Made by a program: the position numbers and the translations under genes. The notes beneath the pieces are model-generated. The model was not told where the DNA came from, searched no databases, and worked only from the letters and a program-made list of their open reading frames with translations. DNA of 64,000 bases, taken from assembly GCF_009662475.1 (NCBI RefSeq), contig NZ_CP045571.1, forward strand, positions 2,726,501 through 2,790,500, written 5' to 3'. Below, piece after piece: positions 52,719 to 60,307 of the stretch (position 1 is the stretch's first letter; the number at the start of each line of letters is the position of its first letter). The DNA comes from Acidithiobacillus thiooxidans ATCC 19377. GTDB taxonomy: Bacteria > Pseudomonadota > Gammaproteobacteria > Acidithiobacillales > Acidithiobacillaceae.

Positions 52719-53366
52719 TCAGGGTGCAGGATTACCGGCGGGCTGCAGACGCTGTTGTAACCAGGCAAAACCCGCTGGCAACAGGGAAATCACAATGATG
52801 GCGATCAAAACCAGGTTCAGATGGGTTTTCACCCAGGGGAAGCTACCCAGAAAATAGCCAGCACCGAGCAGTCCGCCCACCCAGAGAAATGCCCCGGTCA
52901 GATTAAAGATGACAAAACGCCGATAAGGCATGGCGGCAATACCGGCGACAAAGGGTGCAAAGGTGCGGATAATGGGCAGCAGCCTGGCGATGACTACTGT
53001 TTTTCCGCCATGCCGGGCATAAAAACGCTGGGTGGTTTCCAGATGGCGGATGTTCAACAGCTTACCGCCAAACAGATGCACACCCCAGCGCTTGCCCACC
53101 CAGTAATTGACTGCATCTCCCAGTACCGCCGCTGTCACCAGCAAAAACAGTAGCCAGGGTGCGCTCATGGCTCCCACTCCGGCCAGGGTGCCACACACAA
53201 AAAGCATGGAATCCCCGGGAAGAATGGGCATGATGACCAGCCCGGTTTCTGCAAACAGAATCAGAAAAAGAAGGGCATACACCCAAGCCCCGTACTCCTG
53301 CAAAAACAAAAGCAGGTAATGGTCAAAGTGCAGAAGCATCTGCAGCAAGTGATGAACATCCGACAT
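52719..53366 (-). CDS. DedA-family inner-membrane protein
   Basis: The 215-aa protein has the DedA layout with two re-entrant loops: ETGLVIMPILPGDSMLFVCG near residue 40 and FYARHGGKTVVIARLLPIIRTFAPFVAG near residue 115, plus about four helices. DedA proteins flip undecaprenyl phosphate or phospholipids. It is the last gene of a string with the LysR-type regulator, a GATase-like protein and a hypothetical protein. It starts 1 base into the upstream stop. Confidence 0.92.
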   Translation of the reverse strand: MSDVHHLLQMLLHFDHYLLLFLQEYGAWVYALLFLILFAETGLVIMPILPGDSMLFVCGTLAGVGAMSAPWLLFLLVTAAVLGDAVNYWVGKRWGVHLFGGKLLNIRHLETTQRFYARHGGKTVVIARLLPIIRTFAPFVAGIAAMPYRRFVIFNLTGAFLWVGGLLGAGYFLGSFPWVKTHLNLVLIAIIVISLLPAGFAWLQQRLQPAGNPAP

Positions 53367-53728
53367 CAGCTGTCTTCCGAAACTCCGCAGTAGCGTTGAT
53401 AGTGGCGCTCAAACATGATTTCCATTTCGGCGATCACCGTTTCTGCCTCTATCCCGCCCATGACATGCCTGGACATCAGGCTGGATGTATCATTGAGCAT
53501 TTCCTTGGCATCCAGCATGCTGTAACTCTCCCGCAGCCGCTTGATGGCACCCACTACGCTTTCGCCTTCGCGGGCAGGCAACAGGTTGGGCTTTTCAATC
53601 ACTTTTTCCTGCGGCGCTTCAGGTTTCTGGCGACTGCGCATAAACTCGGCAAAAGCCACTACCTGTTCCTGCCCGGCAGCATCCAGTTTGCGCATCACTT
53701 TCAGGAACTGACGCTCACGACTATTCAT
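53366..53728 (-). CDS. Hypothetical helical protein, 120 aa
   Basis: I do not recognise it. The protein is soluble and highly charged: QEQVVAFAEFMRSRQKPE in the first third, a Pro/Lys linker and a helical second half (AIKRLRESYSMLDAKEML). There is no signal or membrane segment. Its start overlaps the GATase-like stop by ATGA and its stop the DedA start, so it is co-translated with both. Confidence 0.6.
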   Translation of the reverse strand: MNSRERQFLKVMRKLDAAGQEQVVAFAEFMRSRQKPEAPQEKVIEKPNLLPAREGESVVGAIKRLRESYSMLDAKEMLNDTSSLMSRHVMGGIEAETVIAEMEIMFERHYQRYCGVSEDS

Positions 53729-54477
53729 ACATCACTACCCGTATCCACTTTCAGGGAAAATACCGGAGGCTTACGCTTTTCGGTCATCAGCGCCAGCTCG
53801 CGAACTAGGGCAACAATCACGCGGTCAGTGGTTTTCTGCATTTCCGGCCAGAGACTGCGGCATTGTTCCAGTAACTCACCAACATTTTCAGGGGGTTCGC
53901 GATCCTCTTCCATGAGAATGTCTTCAATCAGACCCGGTTTCATTTCCGGTCGAAACAGCAGACCTACCGCACCCTCTTCAGGGCGGAAAGCAATCCAGCG
54001 GCCTTCATCATCTACTACTAGAGGCTGGATGCCTTCCGGCAAAATGGCGGTTCCCGGCGACCAGACCATCACTTTGGCACCGTCCACAGCCTGAGCCAGA
54101 GGATCGTTTTTACCCGCTTCCGTGGCATGCGCCGTTGTAAAATAAGCGTTATGGTAAGGTTCGAGTTGTAATTCAGCGCCTTCATATTTAGCCAGCAGCA
54201 GCGCCCCCAGCCCGAAACCCACTACCGGTCTGCGGTTTTTACGGAACATGGCAATTGTTTTGATTTCCTGCTCCAGCCATTCGTATTTTTCTGTTTCCAG
54301 CGGAGACATCGGCCCACCCAACAAAAACAGGGCATCAAAAGTCAGGGCATTCCCCGGTAATTCACCACTCAAAAAAACCCGAAAATAACTGAAACCGATG
54401 TCGCGCTTTTCCAGTTGGCTTTCCACGATTCCCAGAAATTCGGAATAACTGTGCTGCACGACTGCAAAATGCTTCAT
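53725..54477 (-). CDS. Class I glutamine-amidotransferase-like protein lacking its catalytic triad
   Basis: The 250-aa protein follows the GATase1 pattern closely (FDALFLLGGPMSPLETEKYEW, RRPVVGFGLGALLLAKYEGA, VGLLFRPEM). The nucleophile Cys of GICLG is Gly (GFGLG), and the His of QFHPE is Arg (LFRPE), so it should be catalytically dead. It could bind a ligand or another protein as a pseudoenzyme. It lies 26 bases after the LysR gene on the same strand and overlaps the hypothetical gene downstream. The last 70 residues are extra to the fold. Confidence 0.7.
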   Translation of the reverse strand: MKHFAVVQHSYSEFLGIVESQLEKRDIGFSYFRVFLSGELPGNALTFDALFLLGGPMSPLETEKYEWLEQEIKTIAMFRKNRRPVVGFGLGALLLAKYEGAELQLEPYHNAYFTTAHATEAGKNDPLAQAVDGAKVMVWSPGTAILPEGIQPLVVDDEGRWIAFRPEEGAVGLLFRPEMKPGLIEDILMEEDREPPENVGELLEQCRSLWPEMQKTTDRVIVALVRELALMTEKRKPPVFSLKVDTGSDV

Positions 54478-54503
54478 TCATACTCCTCAAAACTTCTCGT
54501 TGA

Positions 54504-55430
54504 TTAGACCTCGCGACGCACCGGCATGGCCAACATGTCCTTGCTGCAACGTTCCTTGGCAAACTCCAGAAATTCATCCATAACCAGGCTGCGGAATTTT
54601 TGTTTCTGGTACACAAAAAAGTACGGCCTTGCCAGGGCCGGGCTCAAGGGCCGGGCCAGCAAGGTCCCCAGGGCCAGTTCTTTCAGCACTGTGGCCTCAG
54701 AGACAATGGCCACGCCGAGCCCCCCTTCTACCGCGCCCTTGACCGCCTCAGGGCTGCCCAATTCCATGGTGATATGCAAATCATCCGTATCTATGCCGGC
54801 CTGATGCAGATATTCCATGGTGACTTCCCGGGTGCCGGAACCTTCTTCGCGGGAAACAAAAGGATAATCCAGCAACTCTTGAGCAGACACGCTTTCATGG
54901 AGACCCAGGGCATGATCAGGCTGGGCGATGACAATCATGGAATCCATGCAACATTTGAGCGTGGCCAGACTTTTATTGGTCACCACACCTTCCACCAGTC
55001 CCAAATCAATGCTGTTGTCTTCAATCATGTGGACAATTTTGTCGGTATTTCCTACATGCAGGCGTACCTGCACGTCCGGATATTTCATTTTGAAATCACC
55101 GAGCAGACGGGGAAGCATATACTCGGCAATGGTGGTACTGGCTCCGATCAGCAAATGACCACGCAAGTCTCCCGTCATTTCTCCAACCCGATTGGACATT
55201 TCCGTGTACAGGGAAATGATGCGTTCCGAGTATTCGTACACCACCAGGCCCGCTTCAGTGAGGCTGATGCGATTATGGGTACGGTCAAACAACCGTGTAT
55301 TGAATTGCTCTTCAAGCTGCTTCACCTGAAAAGTCACCGCAGGCTGCGTCATGTGCAAAGTATCTGCCGCTTTGGTAAAGCTGAGCATCCTTGCCACCGT
55401 GTGAAAAACCTGTAACCGTCGATCTGCCAT
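54504..55430 (-). CDS. LysR-type regulator (CbbR-like)
   Basis: The 308-aa protein has the N-terminal winged helix (QVFHTVARMLSFTKAADTLHMTQPAVTFQVKQLE) and the substrate-binding domain with GASTTIAEYMLPRLLGDF, VEGVVTNKSL and PFVSREEGSGTR. The effector domain resembles CbbR and CysB-group proteins. A link to the cbb genes 5 kb away is possible but they are separated by an IS element and read the same way, so CbbR identity is not shown. The divergent TM2-type gene shares its 84-base promoter region. Confidence 0.85.
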   Translation of the reverse strand: MADRRLQVFHTVARMLSFTKAADTLHMTQPAVTFQVKQLEEQFNTRLFDRTHNRISLTEAGLVVYEYSERIISLYTEMSNRVGEMTGDLRGHLLIGASTTIAEYMLPRLLGDFKMKYPDVQVRLHVGNTDKIVHMIEDNSIDLGLVEGVVTNKSLATLKCCMDSMIVIAQPDHALGLHESVSAQELLDYPFVSREEGSGTREVTMEYLHQAGIDTDDLHITMELGSPEAVKGAVEGGLGVAIVSEATVLKELALGTLLARPLSPALARPYFFVYQKQKFRSLVMDEFLEFAKERCSKDMLAMPVRREV

Positions 55431-55514
55431 GAAAATCCTTAGTCACCCACGACTTTTAATGAGTTTAGGGGTAATATCTGAGCGCTTCAATACAGTATTT
55501 AAGGAGGATAACCC

Positions 55515-56099
55515 ATGCCCAAGGCTTGGGAAAAGCTCGATCTGCAAGGCGCCGGGGTACAGAGTTTACAAATTCGCTTGCAAAAACTCCAGAAAAAACC
55601 TCTATGGGCCTATCTATATTGGTTTTTGTTCCCCTTTGGCGCCCATCGTTTTTATCTGGAAGAGTCCTGGGCCTGGGTATTTCCGCTGGTGACAGCCGCC
55701 GTGGTGGTTCTGGCCGTATTAGGGTTACTCTGGGAGGCCATTGTTGTGGCCGTCCTGATGCTGGCATTCGCCCTTTGGGATCTCAGCCGCATCAGCCACT
55801 GGATCAGCACCTATAACAAGGAGTTGCGCAAGGCCAGCTGGTTTGCCCGGCAGACCCCTGCCGCGCCTGCTGGTTATCAGGGGCGCACGGACACAGGTGA
55901 AGCACCTGCCCAGTGGCAACGTGAGTTACAAAACTATACGGCCACCAAGGAAAGTGAACGGGCCGGGCATCCTGCTCCACAAAACCCTGCCCAAAAAGGT
56001 TTCGCGCCGGGGCAAAGACGCATGTCTTTTGCGGAACAGGAAAAACTGTTGCGGGAAATTGCCAGCGCGCCCAAAGGCGAAAAGCCCAAAGATCATTAG
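55515..56099 (+). CDS. TM2-domain membrane protein
   Basis: The 194-aa protein carries a TM2-type pair of helices (YLYWFLFPFGAHRFYLEESWAW, then VFPLVTAAVVVLAVLGLLWEA), with the conserved FGAHRFYL turn, and further helices up to residue 95. A Pro/Glu-rich tail of 95 residues follows, charged and probably disordered. TM2 proteins are poorly characterised. It begins after AAGGAGGATAACCC and is divergent from the LysR gene. An IS630 element begins 125 bases downstream; 56100-56224 holds no other gene. Confidence 0.7.
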   Translation: MPKAWEKLDLQGAGVQSLQIRLQKLQKKPLWAYLYWFLFPFGAHRFYLEESWAWVFPLVTAAVVVLAVLGLLWEAIVVAVLMLAFALWDLSRISHWISTYNKELRKASWFARQTPAAPAGYQGRTDTGEAPAQWQRELQNYTATKESERAGHPAPQNPAQKGFAPGQRRMSFAEQEKLLREIASAPKGEKPKDH

Positions 56100-56224
56100 G
56101 TGGGTCTGGATGTTAGGATGGTTCCGGCAAGAGCGAAAAGCGCCTAATATAGCCTTTAAGGGCCGCATGGTTGGCCAAATGAGGGCGTTAAACCCTCTCT
56201 GAGGATAGATACCAAGGAGCAACC

Positions 56225-57393
56225 TAGTGTAGTGTTGCATTCTTGGTGAACCTTAAGGTTAATGATGATAAAATAGCTCCATGTTGAGGGTATGAATGGA
56301 GTCGAGCCTTGCGAGTTGCGCCCACAGTCACTTTAACCAGCGAAGAGCGGTCCGAGTTGTCCCGTATAGTCGCCTCCCGATTAAGCAGTGTCCGCTTGTC
56401 ATTACGGGCACGGATGATATTGCTGGCGGCAGAGGGCTTGCAGAACAAAGAAATTGCGGAGCGCCTGGGGGTGGATCGCCTGCAAGTCGCACGTTGGCGC
56501 AAGCGTTATCTGGAACACCGCTTGTCGGGCATTGAACGCGATTTACCGCGCGGCGCCCCTCCGGTGAAAGTGGATGTGGCCCGTCTGGTAGAATTGACCA
56601 CGCAGAGTAAGCCGGAAGCGATGACGCATTGGAGTACGCGTAGGATGGCGGCAGAACTGGGTGTCAGTGCCGCCAGTGTGTCACGGCATTGGCGCAAGCA
56701 TGGCCTCAAGCCTCATCTGCTGCGTGGTTTCAAGGTGTCACGTGACCCGCATTTTGTGGAAAAGCTGGAAGATATTGTGGGGTTGTATATGTCTCCCCCG
56801 GAGCATGCCTTGGTGCTCTGCGCGGATGAAAAAAGTCAGGTGCAGGCCCTGGACCGGACCCAACCGGGACTTCCCCTCAAAAAGGGCCGCGCAGAAACGA
56901 TGACCCACGACTACAAACGTAATGGTACCACGACCTTGTTTGCCGCCCTCAACGTGCTGGATGGTCAGGTCATCGGACAGTGTCAACAGCGCCATACCCA
57001 TGTGGAATGGCTGAAGTTCCTGAAGAAAATTGATCGGCAGACGCCCAAGGACAAGGCTCTGCATTTGATCGCCGACAACTATGCGACCCATAAACACCCG
57101 GTAGTACAGGCGTGGCTCGACAAGCACCCGCGTATTCACATGCACTTTACGCCCACTTCGGCATCCTGGCTCAACATGGTCGAGCGTTTCTTTCGGGATA
57201 TCACGACCCAGCGGTTACGTCGTGGGGTGTTCACCAGTGTGCCTGAACTCATCCAGGCCATTGAGGGGTACATCGACCACCACAACACCCATCCCAAACC
57301 TTTCATCTGGACCAAAACCGCCCGCGACATCCTGCAAAAAGTCATTCGCGCCAACAGCCATTTAAGCAGCAAACAGAATGCAACACTACACTA
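56225..57393 (+). mobile_element. IS630-family insertion sequence, complete, with TA duplication
   Basis: Terminal inverted repeats begin GTGTAGTGTTGCATTCT and end in its complement (left end from 56227, right end to 57391). TA flanks on each side (56225-56226 and 57392-57393) are the expected target duplication. The single transposase frame is intact. Removing the IS and one TA rejoins AAGGAGCAACC-TA-GG-ATG, a ribosome site and start codon nine bases apart. Confidence 0.9.
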
Positions 57394-57394
57394 G
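56309..57394 (+). CDS. IS630-family transposase
   Basis: The 361-aa protein starts with TTG. It has a helix-turn-helix domain (LQNKEIAERLGVDRLQVARWRKRYLEH), a second winged helix (MAAELGVSAASVSRHWRKHG) and the DDE core: LCADEKSQVQ (D), LIADNYATHKH (D) and SWLNMVERFF (E). All are intact, so the element may still be active. The stop codon lies at the right terminal repeat. Its codon use is not obviously foreign. Confidence 0.93.
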   Translation: MRVAPTVTLTSEERSELSRIVASRLSSVRLSLRARMILLAAEGLQNKEIAERLGVDRLQVARWRKRYLEHRLSGIERDLPRGAPPVKVDVARLVELTTQSKPEAMTHWSTRRMAAELGVSAASVSRHWRKHGLKPHLLRGFKVSRDPHFVEKLEDIVGLYMSPPEHALVLCADEKSQVQALDRTQPGLPLKKGRAETMTHDYKRNGTTTLFAALNVLDGQVIGQCQQRHTHVEWLKFLKKIDRQTPKDKALHLIADNYATHKHPVVQAWLDKHPRIHMHFTPTSASWLNMVERFFRDITTQRLRRGVFTSVPELIQAIEGYIDHHNTHPKPFIWTKTARDILQKVIRANSHLSSKQNATLH

Positions 57395-57395
57395 G

Positions 57396-57584
57396 ATGAA
57401 TGCCATTTTACCATCCATCATCTCCGAGTTTGAAACCGCCGAGCAGGAGGCCAGCTACACGGCTTGGCTGCAGGCCAAGACGGCCGCTAGCATAGCTGAC
57501 CAGCGCCCGAGCATCCCGCACGATGAGATTGAGAGGCGCATGGCCGAGCGACTAGCACGGCTCAGACAGCGCAAGACGCCCTGA
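57396..57584 (+). CDS. Antitoxin-like protein (RelB/ParD-type stability determinant), start cut off from its ribosome site
   Basis: The 62-aa protein (MNAILPSIISEFETAEQEAS start, WLQAKTAASIADQRPSIPHDEI middle) resembles small stability-determinant antitoxins of ParE/RelE systems. The IS630 right end lies one base from the ATG region, and its ribosome site is now 1.2 kb upstream, on the other side of the IS. The frame itself is intact. The stop overlaps the toxin start (TGATG), the usual order of such pairs. Confidence 0.7.
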   Translation: MNAILPSIISEFETAEQEASYTAWLQAKTAASIADQRPSIPHDEIERRMAERLARLRQRKTP

Positions 57585-57673
57585 TGATGCTACCCATCTT
57601 CTGGCTTGAGTCGGCCGACGCCGATCTGGCCGCCATCATAGACTACATCATCGTGTCACGGCCACCTGCATAG
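57584..57673 (+). pseudogene. Truncated ParE/RelE-family toxin
   Basis: Directly after the antitoxin a frame begins MMLPIFWLESADADLAAII and stops after 29 codons. This is the N-terminal helix of ParE-like toxins (about 95 aa when complete). The rest is missing; the sequence after 57673 is the fragment of another gene on the other strand. Confidence 0.65.
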
Positions 57674-57689
57674 AGATCGTGAACGTGGT

Positions 57690-57947
57690 ACATGCTCGCC
57701 GTGAGTTCCCCTGTTTCAATTCAAAATAATTAGCCTCCAGTTCGCCTATCACCGTCTGAATCCGTTTCAGCTCTTCACTGTAGTATTTTTCGCATTGCCC
57801 GGAAACGATGACTCCATCGAAGTATTTATAGCTCATTCCGATAAGCCGATTGAGCAAATTACCAAGATCATTTCCCAGATCGTTGTTTATGCGATCTATG
57901 AGTGCCCGCTGTCCAAAATCACCGTCTTGACCAAATGGAACGGCCAT
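57690..57947 (-). pseudogene. metG: Fragment of methionyl-tRNA synthetase gene
   Basis: A minus-strand frame contains VPFGQDGDFGQRALIDRIN and DLGNDLGNLLNRLIGMSYKY, which match the MetRS sequence after the KMSKS region (…FGQDGDF…NDLGNL…). About 80 residues are present. Neither the catalytic core nor the rest of the C-terminal domain is there, so this is a remnant of a rearranged or transferred metG. Its downstream part runs into the toxin remnant. A working metG must lie elsewhere. Confidence 0.7.
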
Positions 57948-57983
57948 GTGCGTAAAAACCAGAAAAGTCAGGTTCGCTCAAAC

Positions 57984-59129
57984 CTACTTTTCCTTTTCAA
58001 ACATCGCCAGATAGCGTTCTTTGGGTAAGGGGAGCTGCTTGGCCACTGCTAAAAAATCTGCCAGATGCAGGGGTGAACTCATTCCCACCAGGGTGACACC
58101 AATGCCCGGCGTCGAGCGCACAAACTGAATGGCCCGTTGCGCCGCATTGGCCAGTTCGGGAATTCCTTCCTGCAAGGAGGGGATTTCTTCCCGGGCCAGC
58201 AATCCTTTGCCCAGGGTATGGCTGGCCATGACGGTCAGCTTGAGCTGAAAAGCGGCCTGAATGGTCGAACCAATATTTCCCTGTCCGGTAACCTGACTGA
58301 AGCGCGTGTAGGCTTCAGGCATCAGGGCATTAAAGGGGAGTTCCACTACCCGCAGATGGTGTCTGTTACCTTCACCAGCTGCCTTCTCAGCCAGGCCAAT
58401 CAGACTGGTCAGGGACTGGAACAGGGTGTGATCGGTTTCCACCCGACAGGCGTTGAAGGTAGAGATGCCATAATAACGAATTTTGTTTTCATTGACCGCC
58501 TGTTCCAACACGGTAAAGACCTGGAGCAACTTCTGGTACATGCGTTCTTTGCCAATCAGCGGAATATGTACCTCCGGCTGATCCACCAGAAACACATCCA
58601 GGGTTTCCAGACCGGTTTGGCTGCGTAAATCATCCAGTTGCCAGGCAATATATTCGGGACTTAGACAATGCACATTCTGGGCGAGGTCTTCTTCCTTGCC
58701 CAGGCCTTTGGCGACCACTTCCTCACGGAAAAAGGCGAGAGGATCTTCGGGACGCCCGCCCGTGAAGGTCAGGAATCCGCCCTTGCCCACCACAAAAAAC
58801 TCCTCGCGGAGAATTCCCGCCGCCATGGCCTTGGCAATACCCGCCCCCACCGCCCGACCCGCCCGGCCAAAACGATAATTCGCACCAGTATCAATCACGT
58901 TAATCCCGGATTGCAGGGCCTGAGCGACAATGGCCGCCACGGCCAGATCCGTCACATCATCCACGGCGCCGGGGAATGTGCCTACCCCCAAGGAGGACAG
59001 CTTGATGCGGGTATTCAGAAAATCACTGAAATGTTCTTCCGCCAGAGTCTCTGCAAAACGCGCTACATAGGCCTTACTGCCGACACTATTGGCGGCCCCG
59101 GGAATCAATGTGTTATCCGCAGCATTCAC
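57984..59129 (-). CDS. Aldo/keto reductase family protein
   Basis: The 381-aa protein has LGVGTFPG, the catalytic VIDTGANYRFGRAGRAVG (Asp and Tyr), FFVVGKGGF (Lys) and a C-terminal NADPH site. The His that normally completes the tetrad (in a LDxFLLHNPE-type strand) reads LDVFLVDQPEVH, with Asp at that position, so activity could be altered. It overlaps the acuC-like gene by ATGA and is the last complete gene of the cbbQ-cbbO string. The substrate is not known. Confidence 0.85.
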   Translation of the reverse strand: MNAADNTLIPGAANSVGSKAYVARFAETLAEEHFSDFLNTRIKLSSLGVGTFPGAVDDVTDLAVAAIVAQALQSGINVIDTGANYRFGRAGRAVGAGIAKAMAAGILREEFFVVGKGGFLTFTGGRPEDPLAFFREEVVAKGLGKEEDLAQNVHCLSPEYIAWQLDDLRSQTGLETLDVFLVDQPEVHIPLIGKERMYQKLLQVFTVLEQAVNENKIRYYGISTFNACRVETDHTLFQSLTSLIGLAEKAAGEGNRHHLRVVELPFNALMPEAYTRFSQVTGQGNIGSTIQAAFQLKLTVMASHTLGKGLLAREEIPSLQEGIPELANAAQRAIQFVRSTPGIGVTLVGMSSPLHLADFLAVAKQLPLPKERYLAMFEKEK

Positions 59130-60307
59130 GCAGCGTTTCTCCTGTTTGCAAAAAGGGGATGATGGTGGAACAGATACTCCAGACGATCAGTCACTTCGCT
59201 TCGCAAGGGACCCGGCAAGGGCAGATCATCCAGATACTGGAATTGACGGCTATAATCGGGGGCGTCTTCATCGTCCAGATCCCATTCCACGCCTTCCAGC
59301 AGGGCTCGGCCTGACTCGGGCAGATTTTCATCCAGCTTCCGTCCGGACAAAATCGCCCAGACCCCGGTCCAGCAGCGTGCCAAAGCAATGGGATGATACC
59401 CTCCTCCACCCAGCACCAGCAAACGCGGGCTTTCGGCGAGCAGACGCCGAAGCACCTGCCAGAACAGTCCATTGGATATCCGGAACTTGCTCAGCGGATC
59501 GGGAGACAAAATGTCCGTACCCGCCTGCAAGACCACCACATCCGGAACAAACTGCCGCATGACCCGGGGCCATAGGGCCTCGAAAACTGCCGCATATTCC
59601 GTGTCGTTGATTTCTGCGGGCAGGGGCAGATTGACTGCCATTCCTTCATGGTCATCCAGCCCGCCCCCCTGAAAAGGATAAGCATAAGCCGTGTCCATAT
59701 GCAGGGAAACCGTCAAGGCATCAGGATCCGCATGAAAAGCCGCCTCTACCCCGTCGCCATGATGAGCGTCCATATCCCAGTACAACACGCGCAGCCCGGC
59801 CCTGCGCAGATGCTGGATAGCCAGTACCGGATCATTCAGATAACAAAATCCGCGTGCCTGACCGGGTGCCGCATGGTGCATGCCTCCTGCCGGACTGAAC
59901 GCGGTGAAACCCTGCAATATCTGCTCTGCAGCCAATATGCTGGAGCCCGTAGCCAGATTGGGCGTATCAAAAAAACCGGGGAAATACGGATTTTCCAAGG
60001 TACCCAGTTGATATTGTTTACGATCCGTATCGCGGACATTACCGCGAAACTGGGCATGCTCAAAGGCCTGGATATAATCGCGGGTATGAAAGCCAAACAG
60101 CTCCTGATGACTGGCCGGACGCCCCAGGCAATATTCCTCGGCAGCAATGGCCCCATAACTGTTGATCAGATCCAGAGTCAGGGAAACGCGCGGAATCGCC
60201 AGCGGATGATTGCTGCCATAACTGGCGCGGCGATATCGGGCAGCGCCGACAAAGCGGGCCGGAAGCGTGGCCGCAAGTCGTGGCTGCAATAATTCCTTTT
60301 CATTCAT
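59126..60307 (-). CDS. Histone-deacetylase-family enzyme (AcuC-like)
   Basis: The 393-aa protein has all HDAC marks: AGGMHHAAPGQARGFCYLND, WDMDAHHGDG (zinc Asp and His), QAGTDILSPDPLSKF (zinc Asp) and GGGGYHPIALAR. It should remove acetyl groups from lysines, as AcuC does for acetyl-CoA synthetase, or from acetylpolyamines. It starts in the last base of the cbbO stop and overlaps the AKR gene, so it is co-transcribed with Rubisco activase genes. The target is unknown. Confidence 0.9.
   Translation of the reverse strand: MNEKELLQPRLAATLPARFVGAARYRRASYGSNHPLAIPRVSLTLDLINSYGAIAAEEYCLGRPASHQELFGFHTRDYIQAFEHAQFRGNVRDTDRKQYQLGTLENPYFPGFFDTPNLATGSSILAAEQILQGFTAFSPAGGMHHAAPGQARGFCYLNDPVLAIQHLRRAGLRVLYWDMDAHHGDGVEAAFHADPDALTVSLHMDTAYAYPFQGGGLDDHEGMAVNLPLPAEINDTEYAAVFEALWPRVMRQFVPDVVVLQAGTDILSPDPLSKFRISNGLFWQVLRRLLAESPRLLVLGGGGYHPIALARCWTGVWAILSGRKLDENLPESGRALLEGVEWDLDDEDAPDYSRQFQYLDDLPLPGPLRSEVTDRLEYLFHHHPLFANRRNAA

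Noticed and set aside
54504-55430. Calling the LysR gene cbbR outright
   Set aside because: It is not divergent from or next to a Rubisco gene here, and an IS and other genes separate it from cbbQO, so only a CbbR-like label is supported.
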